Shown here piece by piece: positions 55,806-63,803 of a stretch of DNA of 64,000 bases. The translations under genes were made by a program, and so were the position numbers. The notes under the pieces are model-generated. The model was not told the DNA's origin. It worked only from the letters and a program-made list of their open reading frames with translations, and did no database searches. Each line of letters begins with the position of its first letter. Position 1 is the stretch's first letter. The DNA lies in the NCBI RefSeq assembly GCF_000375405.1, contig NZ_AQWS01000005.1, positions 28,283-92,282 of the forward strand, given 5' to 3'. The stretch comes from Bacteroides propionicifaciens DSM 19291 = JCM 14649. GTDB taxonomy: Bacteria > Bacteroidota > Bacteroidia > Bacteroidales > Bacteroidaceae.

Positions 55806-57797
55806 ATGAAGACTAATTTAACTTCTCAAATCACTCTAAATCGTGTATCTCCCCGATACTATCGTCCAGAGAATGCTTTTGAGAAATCTGCACTAACTAG
55901 ATTAGAAAAATTACCAACAGACATTTTTGAATCAGTAGATGAAGGCTCTAAGAAAATAGCTTGCGATATAGCTAAAACAATTAGAGAGAAACAACAAACT
56001 GGTCGTAACTGTGTGTTGGCATTATCAGGTGGTGATTCTCCACGTGTGGTTTATTCCGAACTAGTAAGAATGCATAAAGAAGAAGGTTTAAGTTTCAACA
56101 ACGTAGTTGTTTTTAACTTATACGAATACTACCCATTGGCTGCTGATGCTATTAATAGCAACTTGAATGAGCTAAAGGAAATGCTGCTTAATCATGTGGA
56201 TATTGATCCAGCAAACATCTATTCACCAGATACAACTATGCCTCAAGATTCAATCTTTGAGCATTGTGCTGAATACGAACAAAAGATTAAAGAAGTAGGT
56301 GGTATTGATATTGTTTTACTTGGTATCGGCCGACTTGGTAACGTTGGTTTTAACGAACCAGGTTCTCGTCAAAACTCTACTACTAGATTAATATTGCTTG
56401 ATTCGACTTCTCACAAAGAGGCATCAAAGATATTTGGTGGTGTTGAGAAAACCCCTATCAGCTCTATTACGATGGGTATGGGCACTATTTTAGCTGCTCA
56501 CAAAATCTACTTAATGGCTTGGGGCGAAGAAAAAGCTTCAATCATTAAGGCTACAGTTGAGGGTGAAGTTTCTGATACTACTCCTGCTACTTTCCTTCAA
56601 ACTCATAACAATACATTTGTTGTAACAGACCTTGCTGGTGCTGACAGTTTGACTCGAATCAAACACCCTTGGTTGGTAACATCATGTGATTGGAATGAAA
56701 AACTTATTCGCAGTGCTATTGTTTGGTTATGTCAGTTGGTTAATAAACCAATCTTGAAATTAACTAATAAAGATTATAATGAAAATGGTCTAAGTGAGCT
56801 ATTAGCTCTTTACGGCTCTGCTTATAATGTAAACATTAAGATCTTTAATGACTTCCAAAGAACAATTACTGGTTGGCCAGGTGGAAAACCTAATGCTGAC
56901 GATACTTATCGTCCTGAGCGTGCTACACCATACCCAAAACGTGTAGTTGTTTTTTCACCACACCCTGATGATGATGTGATTTCAATGGGAGGTACTTTAC
57001 GTCGTCTTGTAGAACAAGATCATGATGTACATGTAGCTTACCAAACTTCAGGAAATATTGCTGTAGGTGACGAAGAGGCTGTACGTTTCTTACACTTCAT
57101 CAATGGCTTTAACCAAATATTCAACGAAGGTGATGATCAGGTAATCAACGATAAGTATAAAGAAATTCGTGAATTCTTAGCCAATAAGAAAAATGGTGAT
57201 ATGGACTCAAGAGATGTTCTTACCATCAAAGGTCTTATTCGTAGAGGAGAAGCTAGAATAGCTTGTACATATAACCATATTCCCCTTGATCATTGTCACT
57301 TCTTAGATTTACCATTCTACGAAACAGGTAAAATCCAAAAGAACCCAATTAGCAGAGCTGACGTTGATATCGTTCGTAAATTGCTACAAGAGGTTCAACC
57401 ACATCAAATTTATGTTGCTGGTGACTTGGCTGACCCTCATGGAACTCACAAAGTGTGTACAGATGCTGTTTTCGCTGCAGTTGACTTAGAAAAACAAGCT
57501 GGAGCTAAATGGTTAGAAGATTGTCGCATTTGGATGTACCGTGGTGCATGGGCTGAATGGGAAATTGAAAACATTGAAATGGTTGTGCCTATTAGTCCTG
57601 AAGAGCTAAGAGCTAAACGTAACTCAATCTTGAAGCACCAATCTCAAATGGAAAGTGCTCCATTCTTGGGTAACGACGATCGCCTGTTCTGGCAGCGTAG
57701 TGAAGCAAGAAATAGAGGTACTGCAGACTTATACACTCAGCTTGGTCTTGCTTCGTACGAAGCTATGGAAGCTTTTGTTGAGTACGTTCCTCTATAA
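55806..57797 (+). CDS. NagB-like / PIG-L (LmbE-like) deacetylase fusion; deaminase site degenerate
   Basis: A 663-residue two-domain protein. Residues about 25-300 align with glucosamine-6-phosphate deaminase (LALSGGDSPRVVYSEL, FNLYEYYPL, GIGRLGNVGFNEPGS). Relative to E. coli NagB, the general base D72 is Y106, D141 is L177 and H143 is N179; only E148 is kept (E184). Residues from about 375 form a PIG-L/LmbE deacetylase with an intact zinc motif, PHPDDD (H386, D388, D389), and the late HGTH (H545, H548). So it may be a deacetylase with a sugar-phosphate-sensing domain and not a deaminase. The gene stands alone with its own promoter and terminator. Relatives are usually annotated as glucosamine-6-phosphate deaminase. 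Confidence 0.85.
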   Translation: MKTNLTSQITLNRVSPRYYRPENAFEKSALTRLEKLPTDIFESVDEGSKKIACDIAKTIREKQQTGRNCVLALSGGDSPRVVYSELVRMHKEEGLSFNNVVVFNLYEYYPLAADAINSNLNELKEMLLNHVDIDPANIYSPDTTMPQDSIFEHCAEYEQKIKEVGGIDIVLLGIGRLGNVGFNEPGSRQNSTTRLILLDSTSHKEASKIFGGVEKTPISSITMGMGTILAAHKIYLMAWGEEKASIIKATVEGEVSDTTPATFLQTHNNTFVVTDLAGADSLTRIKHPWLVTSCDWNEKLIRSAIVWLCQLVNKPILKLTNKDYNENGLSELLALYGSAYNVNIKIFNDFQRTITGWPGGKPNADDTYRPERATPYPKRVVVFSPHPDDDVISMGGTLRRLVEQDHDVHVAYQTSGNIAVGDEEAVRFLHFINGFNQIFNEGDDQVINDKYKEIREFLANKKNGDMDSRDVLTIKGLIRRGEARIACTYNHIPLDHCHFLDLPFYETGKIQKNPISRADVDIVRKLLQEVQPHQIYVAGDLADPHGTHKVCTDAVFAAVDLEKQAGAKWLEDCRIWMYRGAWAEWEIENIEMVVPISPEELRAKRNSILKHQSQMESAPFLGNDDRLFWQRSEARNRGTADLYTQLGLASYEAMEAFVEYVPL

Positions 57798-57860
57798 TCA
57801 AAGAGTAAATAACTAGTTAGAAATGAGTCATTATTTCTAACTAGTGTTCTAAATACATTA

Positions 57861-57907
57861 AAAGAGTATCCGTTTGGCTTGAATGAGCTAACGGGTACTC
57901 TTTTTTA
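57861..57907 (+). terminator. Terminator after the NagB/PIG-L gene
   Basis: AAAAGAGTATCCGTT and AACGGGTACTCTTTT (with one G-T pair) enclose a loop and are followed by TT and an A/T-rich run. Confidence 0.82.
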
Positions 57908-57910
57908 TTT

Positions 57911-57949
57911 GTTACACCTATCTCTTATATTCTAAGAGATAGGTGTAAC
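57911..57949. terminator. Second hairpin in the terminator cluster
   Basis: GTTACACCTATCTCTTA and TAAGAGATAGGTGTAAC are perfect 17-bp arms around a TATTC loop, followed by AAAAAA on the plus strand (preceded by TTTATTT). Confidence 0.7.
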
Positions 57950-57953
57950 AAAA

Positions 57954-57980
57954 AACTCACTTCTGATTAAGAAGTGAGTT
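57954..57980 (-). terminator. Terminator of the DEAD-box helicase gene
   Basis: AACTCACTTC and GAAGTGAGTT are perfect 10-bp arms. On the minus strand the hairpin is followed by TTTTTTG, so it closes the helicase transcript. Confidence 0.8.
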
Positions 57981-58024
57981 AACTTTAATATTCTTAGAAA
58001 CTCTAAACAAAGAGAAGCTTATAG

Positions 58025-59242
58025 TTAGTTTTTATTTTTATTTCTAGCAGGTCTCTTGTTGTATTGCTGTTTTCTTGGGCTGTTGTTTTTAGGGTCGTAG
58101 GTTGGTGCATTACCCAATTCTGCAGGAAGAGGTATTTTAAAAATCTCTTTTTCTAAGAATCGTTCGATTTCGTAGAAGTTTTCTTGATCTTTCTCACTGA
58201 TAAATGTGATGGCAATACCTTCATGATTCGCACGTGCTGTACGACCAATACGGTGTACGTAGTCCTCGCTGTCGTTCGGTACATCGTAGTTGATTACCAG
58301 ACCTATATCGTCAATATCAATTCCACGTGCGATTATATCTGTACCCACAAGAATATCAATATTGTTTGACTTAAAGTCTTGGAGCATTTGCTCTCTATTC
58401 TTTTGATCTAAGTCTGAGTGGATCTCACCAACTCGTAGATTCATCTTGGCAAGTTCTCTAGCAACCTCTTTTACTTTGAGCTTGGAAGAAGCAAAAATTA
58501 CCGATTTCTTTGCGTCCTCATTATTAAATAGCGTGCGAATAATTTCGAGTTTTTGATTCTCGAAACAAACGTAGGCAGCTTGTAAAATCTTCTCAGCAGG
58601 TTTGGAAACCGATAGCTTGATAACCTCAGGATTAGTAAGAATGCTGCTAGCCAGTTTTTGGATTTTTGAAGGCATAGTTGCAGAGAACATGATTGTTTGT
58701 CTCTCTTTTGGCAAGCATTTAACCACCTGCATTATATCTTCAAAGAATCCCATATCAAGCATTCTGTCTGCTTCGTCTAATATGAAGTGCTCTACGTGTG
58801 AGAGGTCAACATAACCGAGGTTTAAATGAGATAATAATCTACCAGGGGTAGCAATTACAACATCAGCACCTAGGGTTAAACCCTTTTTCTGTTGTGCAAA
58901 AGCTATTCCATCGTTGCCTCCATAAATTGCTACACTAGATACCGAAACAAAATAGCCGAAGCCTTCCATCTCTTTATCGATCTGTTGTGCAAGCTCTCTA
59001 GTCGGCGACATAATGATAGTGTTGATTTTATCTGGAGTGTGTTTTCCTTCAGAAAGTTTGTTCAGCACGGGTAATAAAAAAGCAGCAGTCTTGCCTGTTC
59101 CCGTTTGAGCGACAGCAATCAAATCTTTATTTTCTAAGATTATGGGGATTGCTTCGGCCTGAATAGGCGTACACTCATCGAACATCATAGCGTCTAGAGC
59201 TTCTAGAACGTTATCGTTTAAATTTAATTCGGAAAACTTCAT
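58025..59242 (-). CDS. DEAD-box RNA helicase
   Basis: A 405-residue helicase with Q motif CTPIQAEAIP, motif I AQTGTGKT (residues 45-52), Ia PTRELAQQI, Ib TPGRL, II LDEADRMLDMGF, III FSATMP, and the C-terminal motifs VGTDIIARGIDIDDIG and HRIGRTARA. A short basic tail (KKNNSPRKQQYNKRPARNKNKN) replaces longer extensions. The shape is RhlE-like. It unwinds RNA duplexes in ribosome assembly or mRNA decay; the exact role cannot be assigned from sequence. It has its own full promoter. Confidence 0.93.
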   Translation of the reverse strand: MKFSELNLNDNVLEALDAMMFDECTPIQAEAIPIILENKDLIAVAQTGTGKTAAFLLPVLNKLSEGKHTPDKINTIIMSPTRELAQQIDKEMEGFGYFVSVSSVAIYGGNDGIAFAQQKKGLTLGADVVIATPGRLLSHLNLGYVDLSHVEHFILDEADRMLDMGFFEDIMQVVKCLPKERQTIMFSATMPSKIQKLASSILTNPEVIKLSVSKPAEKILQAAYVCFENQKLEIIRTLFNNEDAKKSVIFASSKLKVKEVARELAKMNLRVGEIHSDLDQKNREQMLQDFKSNNIDILVGTDIIARGIDIDDIGLVINYDVPNDSEDYVHRIGRTARANHEGIAITFISEKDQENFYEIERFLEKEIFKIPLPAELGNAPTYDPKNNSPRKQQYNKRPARNKNKN

Positions 59243-59272
59243 AAATATATAATTATCAATCTCTATTAGCTA

Positions 59273-59304
59273 CAAAGATACTAGTAAATCCACGGTGCTA
59301 CAAA
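59273..59304 (-). promoter_or_regulatory. Promoter of the DEAD-box helicase gene
   Basis: On the minus strand TTTG (59301-59304), a 20-base spacer and TATCTTTG (59273-59280) give the full consensus. The leader is about 25-30 bases, consistent with the ATG at 59240-59242. Confidence 0.82.
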
Positions 59305-59344
59305 GTATGTAGTTGTTTATTTACATCGATGACCTTAAATAAAA

Positions 59345-60580
59345 TTAGAGTTTACCCACTTCATCCAAGTTTGAATCTTTAAAGCCTAGGAAGTAGAGTA
59401 CTCCATCTATTCCTATCGTATTTATGGCTTGATCAGCATTAGCTTGTACTTTTGGTTTGGCATGGAAGGCAATTCCAAGCCCTGCAGCGTTGATCATAGG
59501 TAAATCGTTTGCTCCGTCTCCTACAGCTATAGTTTGGGCTAAATCAACCTTTTCCTTGGTTGCGATTTCTTGTAATAGCTCCATCTTGCGTTGACCATCA
59601 ACTATTTCGCCTAAATATCGTCCTGTTAGTTTGCCATCTTCAATCTCTAGTTGGTTGGCATAAACATAATCGATGTCGTATTTCTTTTGAAGATAAGCTC
59701 CAAAGTATGTAAAGCCTCCTGATAGGATAGCGGTTTTGTAACCATACTTTTTGAGTACGTACATGAGCCTGTCTAACCCTTCGGTGATGGGAAGTTTTTC
59801 TGCAATATCTTTCATTACCGATTCGTCGAGTCCTTTGAGTAGGGCTACTCGCTCTTTGAAACTCTCCTTGAAGTCAATTTCTCCGTGCATAGCACTTTCT
59901 GTAATGGCTTTAACTCGATCTCCTACACCTGCGCGCATGGCCAGTTCGTCGATAACCTCGGTTTGGATTAGTGTAGAGTCCATATCAAAACAGATCAATC
60001 TTCGCATACGTCTGTGCATATTGTCTTTTTGGAGGCTGTAATCAATTTGAAGTTCGCTAGAGAGCTCCATTAATTGTTTTTGCATTTGCTTTTGATTCGT
60101 AGGAGTCCCACGCAGTGAAAATTCAATGCAAGCTCGTAGGTTTGATATGCTCTTGTGTAAGGGTACCCTACCTGTTAGACGCTTTATAGAGTCAATATTA
60201 AGGCCTTGAGCTGATATGATCTCGGAGGTTTTTGCTATTTGATGTGCAGTTATTCTTCTACCCAAAATGGTGAGTATATACCTGTTTTTCCCTTGTTGAG
60301 CGACCCAATCTTCGTATGCTTGGGGCGTAACAGTTTTAAAATGAGGGTCAACTCCCAATTCGATGCATTTATGCGATAAATCATCGAGTAGTGCATCCAC
60401 TATTTTATTTTTAACGTGAATTAATATTCCCAAATTTAGCGACTCGTGTATGTCGGCTTGTCCAATGTCTAAAATAGTCGCATTATAGGCGGCAAGAATT
60501 TGTGTAATACTATGCGTCAAGCCAATGCTATCGACGCCTGTGATGCGGACTTGTATCAGTGAAGAGTCAAGAGTAGTCAT
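59345..60580 (-). CDS. serB: Phosphoserine phosphatase with N-terminal ACT domains
   Basis: Started at the ATG at 60578-60580 (410 aa) because the upstream in-frame TTG adds a sequence without homology. The first 190 residues carry two ACT-like domains (VRITGVDSIGLTHSITQIL, LTILGRRITAHQIAKTSEII). The HAD phosphatase domain has the DxDxT motif in CFDMDSTLIQTEVIDELA, then SGGFTYFG and VGDGANDLPMINAAGLGIAF. It makes serine from phosphoserine; the ACT domains suggest feedback by an amino acid. A minus-strand TATTTTTG at 60607-60614 is a matching -7 element. Confidence 0.95.
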   Translation of the reverse strand: MTTLDSSLIQVRITGVDSIGLTHSITQILAAYNATILDIGQADIHESLNLGILIHVKNKIVDALLDDLSHKCIELGVDPHFKTVTPQAYEDWVAQQGKNRYILTILGRRITAHQIAKTSEIISAQGLNIDSIKRLTGRVPLHKSISNLRACIEFSLRGTPTNQKQMQKQLMELSSELQIDYSLQKDNMHRRMRRLICFDMDSTLIQTEVIDELAMRAGVGDRVKAITESAMHGEIDFKESFKERVALLKGLDESVMKDIAEKLPITEGLDRLMYVLKKYGYKTAILSGGFTYFGAYLQKKYDIDYVYANQLEIEDGKLTGRYLGEIVDGQRKMELLQEIATKEKVDLAQTIAVGDGANDLPMINAAGLGIAFHAKPKVQANADQAINTIGIDGVLYFLGFKDSNLDEVGKL

Positions 60581-60688
60581 AATTCTAATAGGTTTATTAT
60601 CGTCAACAAAAATAGTTAAATTAGAGTGATATGAGGGGCTTTTACTAAGATTTAACAAGTAGTGCTAAGTGTTTATTAGTATTAATTA

Positions 60689-60721
60689 TTTGGAAGTTAG
60701 CTATTTTATTCTTTAACTTTG
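60689..60721 (+). promoter_or_regulatory. Promoter of the thioredoxin-fold gene
   Basis: TTTG at 60689-60692, a 21-base spacer and TAACTTTG at 60714-60721 form a full consensus. Transcription near 60728 leaves a leader of about 125 bases, long for this genome. Confidence 0.8.
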
Positions 60722-60793
60722 CACTCGGTTTCAAAATAGAACGCCTTGATAGTCAGTGTTATTAAGACTTATCTAAGCATTTAAAAGTTATGT

Positions 60794-60828
60794 TTCGGGC
60801 TGAAACTACTGCTTGAGGCAGTCCCGAA
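60794..60828 (+). other. Structured 5' leader upstream of the thioredoxin-fold gene
   Basis: TTCGGG at 60794-60799 pairs with CCCGAA at 60823-60828. Inside, ACTGC (60808-60812) pairs with GCAGT (60818-60822) around TTGAG, so the two stems stack on the 3' side with a bulge CTGAAACT on the 5' side. It lies 24 bases before the ATG. No known riboswitch family is recognised. Confidence 0.5.
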
Positions 60829-60852
60829 TAGTACTAACTAAATTCGACTTAC

Positions 60853-61368
60853 ATGAGAAATGTAAAATGGATTTTTGTTGTATTAATTGCAAGTTCCTTG
60901 ACCTCCTTTGCAGATAAATCTACAACTACTGGAGGTTTGAATGTGGGTGATGTAGCCCCTGATTTTAACATCGAACCTACATCAGTTAAAAGTAATAATG
61001 CAGAGTTTTCACTCGCTAAAATGAAGGGAAAGCCTGTATTACTCAGTTTCTGGGCTAGCTATGACGCAGCATCAAGAATGCAGAACATAAAGCTAAACAG
61101 CGCTCTGCAAAATCTGGGCTCAGAGGTACAAATGGTCTCTATTTCTTTTGATGAATTTCCATCAATATTTAAAGAGACTGTACGTATGGATCAAATCAAC
61201 CTATCCAATTGCTATTTGGTGGTCGATGGTGACGAATCCAATTTGTTTAAAACATATAAATTGAACCAAGGATTCAAGAACTTCTTACTAGATGAGAATG
61301 GCATTATTATAGCCAAAAATGTCACAACGTCAGAGATTCCTTCTCTATTATTGAAATCGGCATCATGA
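60853..61368 (+). CDS. Exported thioredoxin-fold (AhpC/TSA-like) protein without the CxxC motif
   Basis: A 171-residue protein with a signal peptide (WIFVVLIASSLTSFA). The mature part has the redoxin entry GDVAPDFNIE, strand KGKPVLLSFWAS, and the later helices and strands (YLVVDGDESNLFKTYKL, NFLLDENGIIIAKN) typical of TlpA/ResA-like folds. The active-site place reads WASYDAAS instead of W-A-x-W-C-G-P-C, so both redox cysteines are lost. The only cysteine is C122 or thereabouts, in LSNCYLVV. It cannot be a thiol-disulfide oxidoreductase; a binding or structural role is likely. It is monocistronic. Confidence 0.82.
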   Translation: MRNVKWIFVVLIASSLTSFADKSTTTGGLNVGDVAPDFNIEPTSVKSNNAEFSLAKMKGKPVLLSFWASYDAASRMQNIKLNSALQNLGSEVQMVSISFDEFPSIFKETVRMDQINLSNCYLVVDGDESNLFKTYKLNQGFKNFLLDENGIIIAKNVTTSEIPSLLLKSAS

Positions 61369-61755
61369 TGTGATGACTTATAAGGAAATATAGAAAAGGA
61401 ATAAAATCAAATTTTAATAGTCCGAATGCAAATTTCGGATTTTGGATTAAGGAAATATACAACAAAACTGTTCCGTCAACATTTATGACTTGTCATAAAG
61501 TTGGCGGAACTTTTATTTGACACGGAACATCTCTCTGGGAGATAAAAAATAGTTTATTACATTTATAACTCACAATAATTCACTACTTTCGTGCGTGCTA
61601 CTCAAAGTGGAGTAGATGTGTTATTTTTCTAAAATACTCTACATTTGACTGGCCTGCCAATTGTTCCTAAATTTATTGTTCAACAACCAAATCGTCGTCT
61701 TAAGAAGCAGTGCTAACACAAACTTATAGAAACGATTAATTCTCTAACCAAAAAA
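61369..61755 (+). other. 387-base gap with hairpins, upstream of the PurF-type gene
   Basis: No coding frame was found. It contains a small hairpin (TCCGAA 61421-61426 / TTCGGA 61434-61439), a strong terminator at 61470-61518 and, further on, TACATTTG at 61640-61647, a possible -7 element for the amidotransferase gene about 110 bases before its start. Confidence 0.5.
61470..61518 (+). terminator. Terminator after the thioredoxin-fold gene
   Basis: GTTCCGTCAAC with ATTTATGAC on the left pairs with GTCATAAA and GTTGGCGGAAC on the right (one G-T), then TTTTATTT. Confidence 0.82.
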
Positions 61756-63645
61756 ATGGAAGAACTTAGACATGAATGTGGCGTAGCCATGATTCGTTTG
61801 CTCAAACCTCTAAAGTATTATCAAGCAAAGTATGGCACCTGGATGTATGCAATCAATAAGCTCTACTTGCTTATGGAAAAGCAGCATAACCGAGGCCAAG
61901 ATGGTGCAGGTATTTCCTGCATAAAACTTGAGACTCAGCCGGGTGAGGAATATATGTTTCGTGAACGTGCCATGGGGGCAAACGCTATAACTGATATCTT
62001 TTCTGTAATTCACTCCAAATTCAACTCGTGTACCCCCGAGCAACTTAACGATGTTGATTGGGTTGAGCAAAACCTGCCTTTTGCTGGGGAGGTTTTCATG
62101 GGCCATCTACGCGATAACAGTTCGGGTAGGGTTGGTCTTGAATTTGTACACCCTTTTTTGAGAAGAAATAACTGGAGAGCTAAAAGTCTCGCACTTTGTG
62201 GTAATTTTAGCATGACTAATCTCGATGAAATATTTTCTCGAATTACTGCTATTGGCCAACACCCTCGTAAATATACCGATGCTTATATTCTTTTAGAGCA
62301 GATGGGACACCGTTTGGATCGTGAGGTTGAACGTGTATTCAATCTTGCCGAATCTGGTGGACGTACAGGCATGGATATCACCAATTACATCGAAGATAAT
62401 GTTGATATGTTTAATGTGCTTCGCTCAACATCTAAAGATTGGGATGGTGGATATGTGATGTGTGGTCTTACAGGAAGTGGAGAGATGTTTATGATGCGTG
62501 ATCCTTGGGGAATTCGACCAGCATTTTATTATATGGATGATGAGATTCTTGTTGCGGCGTCTGAGCGTCCCGTGATTCAAACTACCATGAATGTTCTTGC
62601 TGAAGATGTAAAGGAATTAAAGCCAGGTCAAGCTATGCTTATTAATCGAGCTGGAGAAGTTCACTTTCAAAATATTATAAAGGCTAAAGAAAATCAGGCC
62701 TGTTCTTTCGAACGTATCTATCTATCGCGTGGTAGTGACATGGATATTTACAAGGAGCGTAAGATGATGGGAGAGATGTTAATCCCTTCTATCCTCGAAG
62801 CTGTTAATCACGATTTAGATCACACTGTATTCTCTTTTATTCCAAATACTGCCGAGGTAGCTTTCTTTGGTTTGCTCGAAGGCTTGGATATTTATCTAAA
62901 CAAAGATAAGGCACGTCAAATTGCAGCGCTGGGTAAAGATGCTACAGTCGAAAAGATGCAAGAGATTCTTGCTCACCGCATTCGAAGTGAGAAGGTGGCA
63001 ATTAAAGATATTAAGCTGCGTACGTTCATTGCCGAGTGTAATAGTCGTAAGGATCTTGCTACGCACGTTTATGACGTCACCTATGGCAGTCTTAATGCTA
63101 ATGAAGACAATCTTGTCATTATAGACGATAGTATCGTTAGAGGAACTACACTGCGCCAGAGCATTCTGAGCATTCTTGATCGCTTGCAACCTAAAAAGAT
63201 AATTGTGGTCTCTTCATCGCCACAAGTTCGTTATCCTGATTATTACGGGATAGATATGACTAAGATGGAAGAGTTTATTGCTTTTGTTGCCGCAGTTGAA
63301 TTACTAAAGGATACTAACCAATTAGGTATTCTTGAAGAAGCTTACAAGAAATCCAAAGCTCAACTGAATCTTCCTCGCCAGCAAATGAAAAACTACGTGA
63401 AAGACATCTATGCTCCTTTTACTGATCAAGATGTTTCTCAGAAGATTGCAGAGCTGGTTAAACCAGAGCAATTTAACGCAGAGCTTCAGATTGTTTACTT
63501 GCCGATTGAAGGCTTACACAAGGCTTGTCCTAATCATAAAGGAGATTGGTATTTCTCGGGCAATTATCCTACGCCTGGAGGTGTTAAATTAGTGAACGAT
63601 GCCTTCATAAATTACGTTGAGAAAAACTATGATTTTAAAGCTTAG
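61756..63645 (+). CDS. PurF-type amidophosphoribosyltransferase (long form)
   Basis: A 629-residue protein. The glutamine amidotransferase domain begins after a seven-residue propeptide (MEELRHECGVAM; C8 would become the N-terminal nucleophile), with HNRGQDGAGIS and GHLRDNSSGR. The PRTase domain has FERIYLSRGSD and the PRPP loop VIIDDSIVRGTTLRQ. It is about 120 residues longer than classic PurF, with inserts in both domains. The Bacillus Fe-S cysteine position in the KYPCYYGID-like stretch is RYPDYYGID here, so an Fe-S cluster is unlikely. It should make phosphoribosylamine from PRPP and glutamine, the first step of purine synthesis; a paralogue with another acceptor role is possible. Confidence 0.85.
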   Translation: MEELRHECGVAMIRLLKPLKYYQAKYGTWMYAINKLYLLMEKQHNRGQDGAGISCIKLETQPGEEYMFRERAMGANAITDIFSVIHSKFNSCTPEQLNDVDWVEQNLPFAGEVFMGHLRDNSSGRVGLEFVHPFLRRNNWRAKSLALCGNFSMTNLDEIFSRITAIGQHPRKYTDAYILLEQMGHRLDREVERVFNLAESGGRTGMDITNYIEDNVDMFNVLRSTSKDWDGGYVMCGLTGSGEMFMMRDPWGIRPAFYYMDDEILVAASERPVIQTTMNVLAEDVKELKPGQAMLINRAGEVHFQNIIKAKENQACSFERIYLSRGSDMDIYKERKMMGEMLIPSILEAVNHDLDHTVFSFIPNTAEVAFFGLLEGLDIYLNKDKARQIAALGKDATVEKMQEILAHRIRSEKVAIKDIKLRTFIAECNSRKDLATHVYDVTYGSLNANEDNLVIIDDSIVRGTTLRQSILSILDRLQPKKIIVVSSSPQVRYPDYYGIDMTKMEEFIAFVAAVELLKDTNQLGILEEAYKKSKAQLNLPRQQMKNYVKDIYAPFTDQDVSQKIAELVKPEQFNAELQIVYLPIEGLHKACPNHKGDWYFSGNYPTPGGVKLVNDAFINYVEKNYDFKA

Positions 63646-63673
63646 GCGATAGTTTTCTATCTTGTCTAAATAA

Positions 63674-63710
63674 AATATATAGCAGCATCTATTTAGGTGC
63701 TGCTATATTT
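63674..63710 (+). terminator. Terminator after the PurF-type gene
   Basis: AAATATATAGCAGCA and GTGCTGCTATATTT form a near-perfect hairpin with a short loop and T-rich ends. Confidence 0.82.
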
Positions 63711-63803
63711 GTAATCGAGGCTCATACCGAAAAGCTGTGGGGAAAGTATTAAAAAAAGATTGAAACATATATATTTGCAGTAAAATATATAAATGCTTTA
63801 TCC

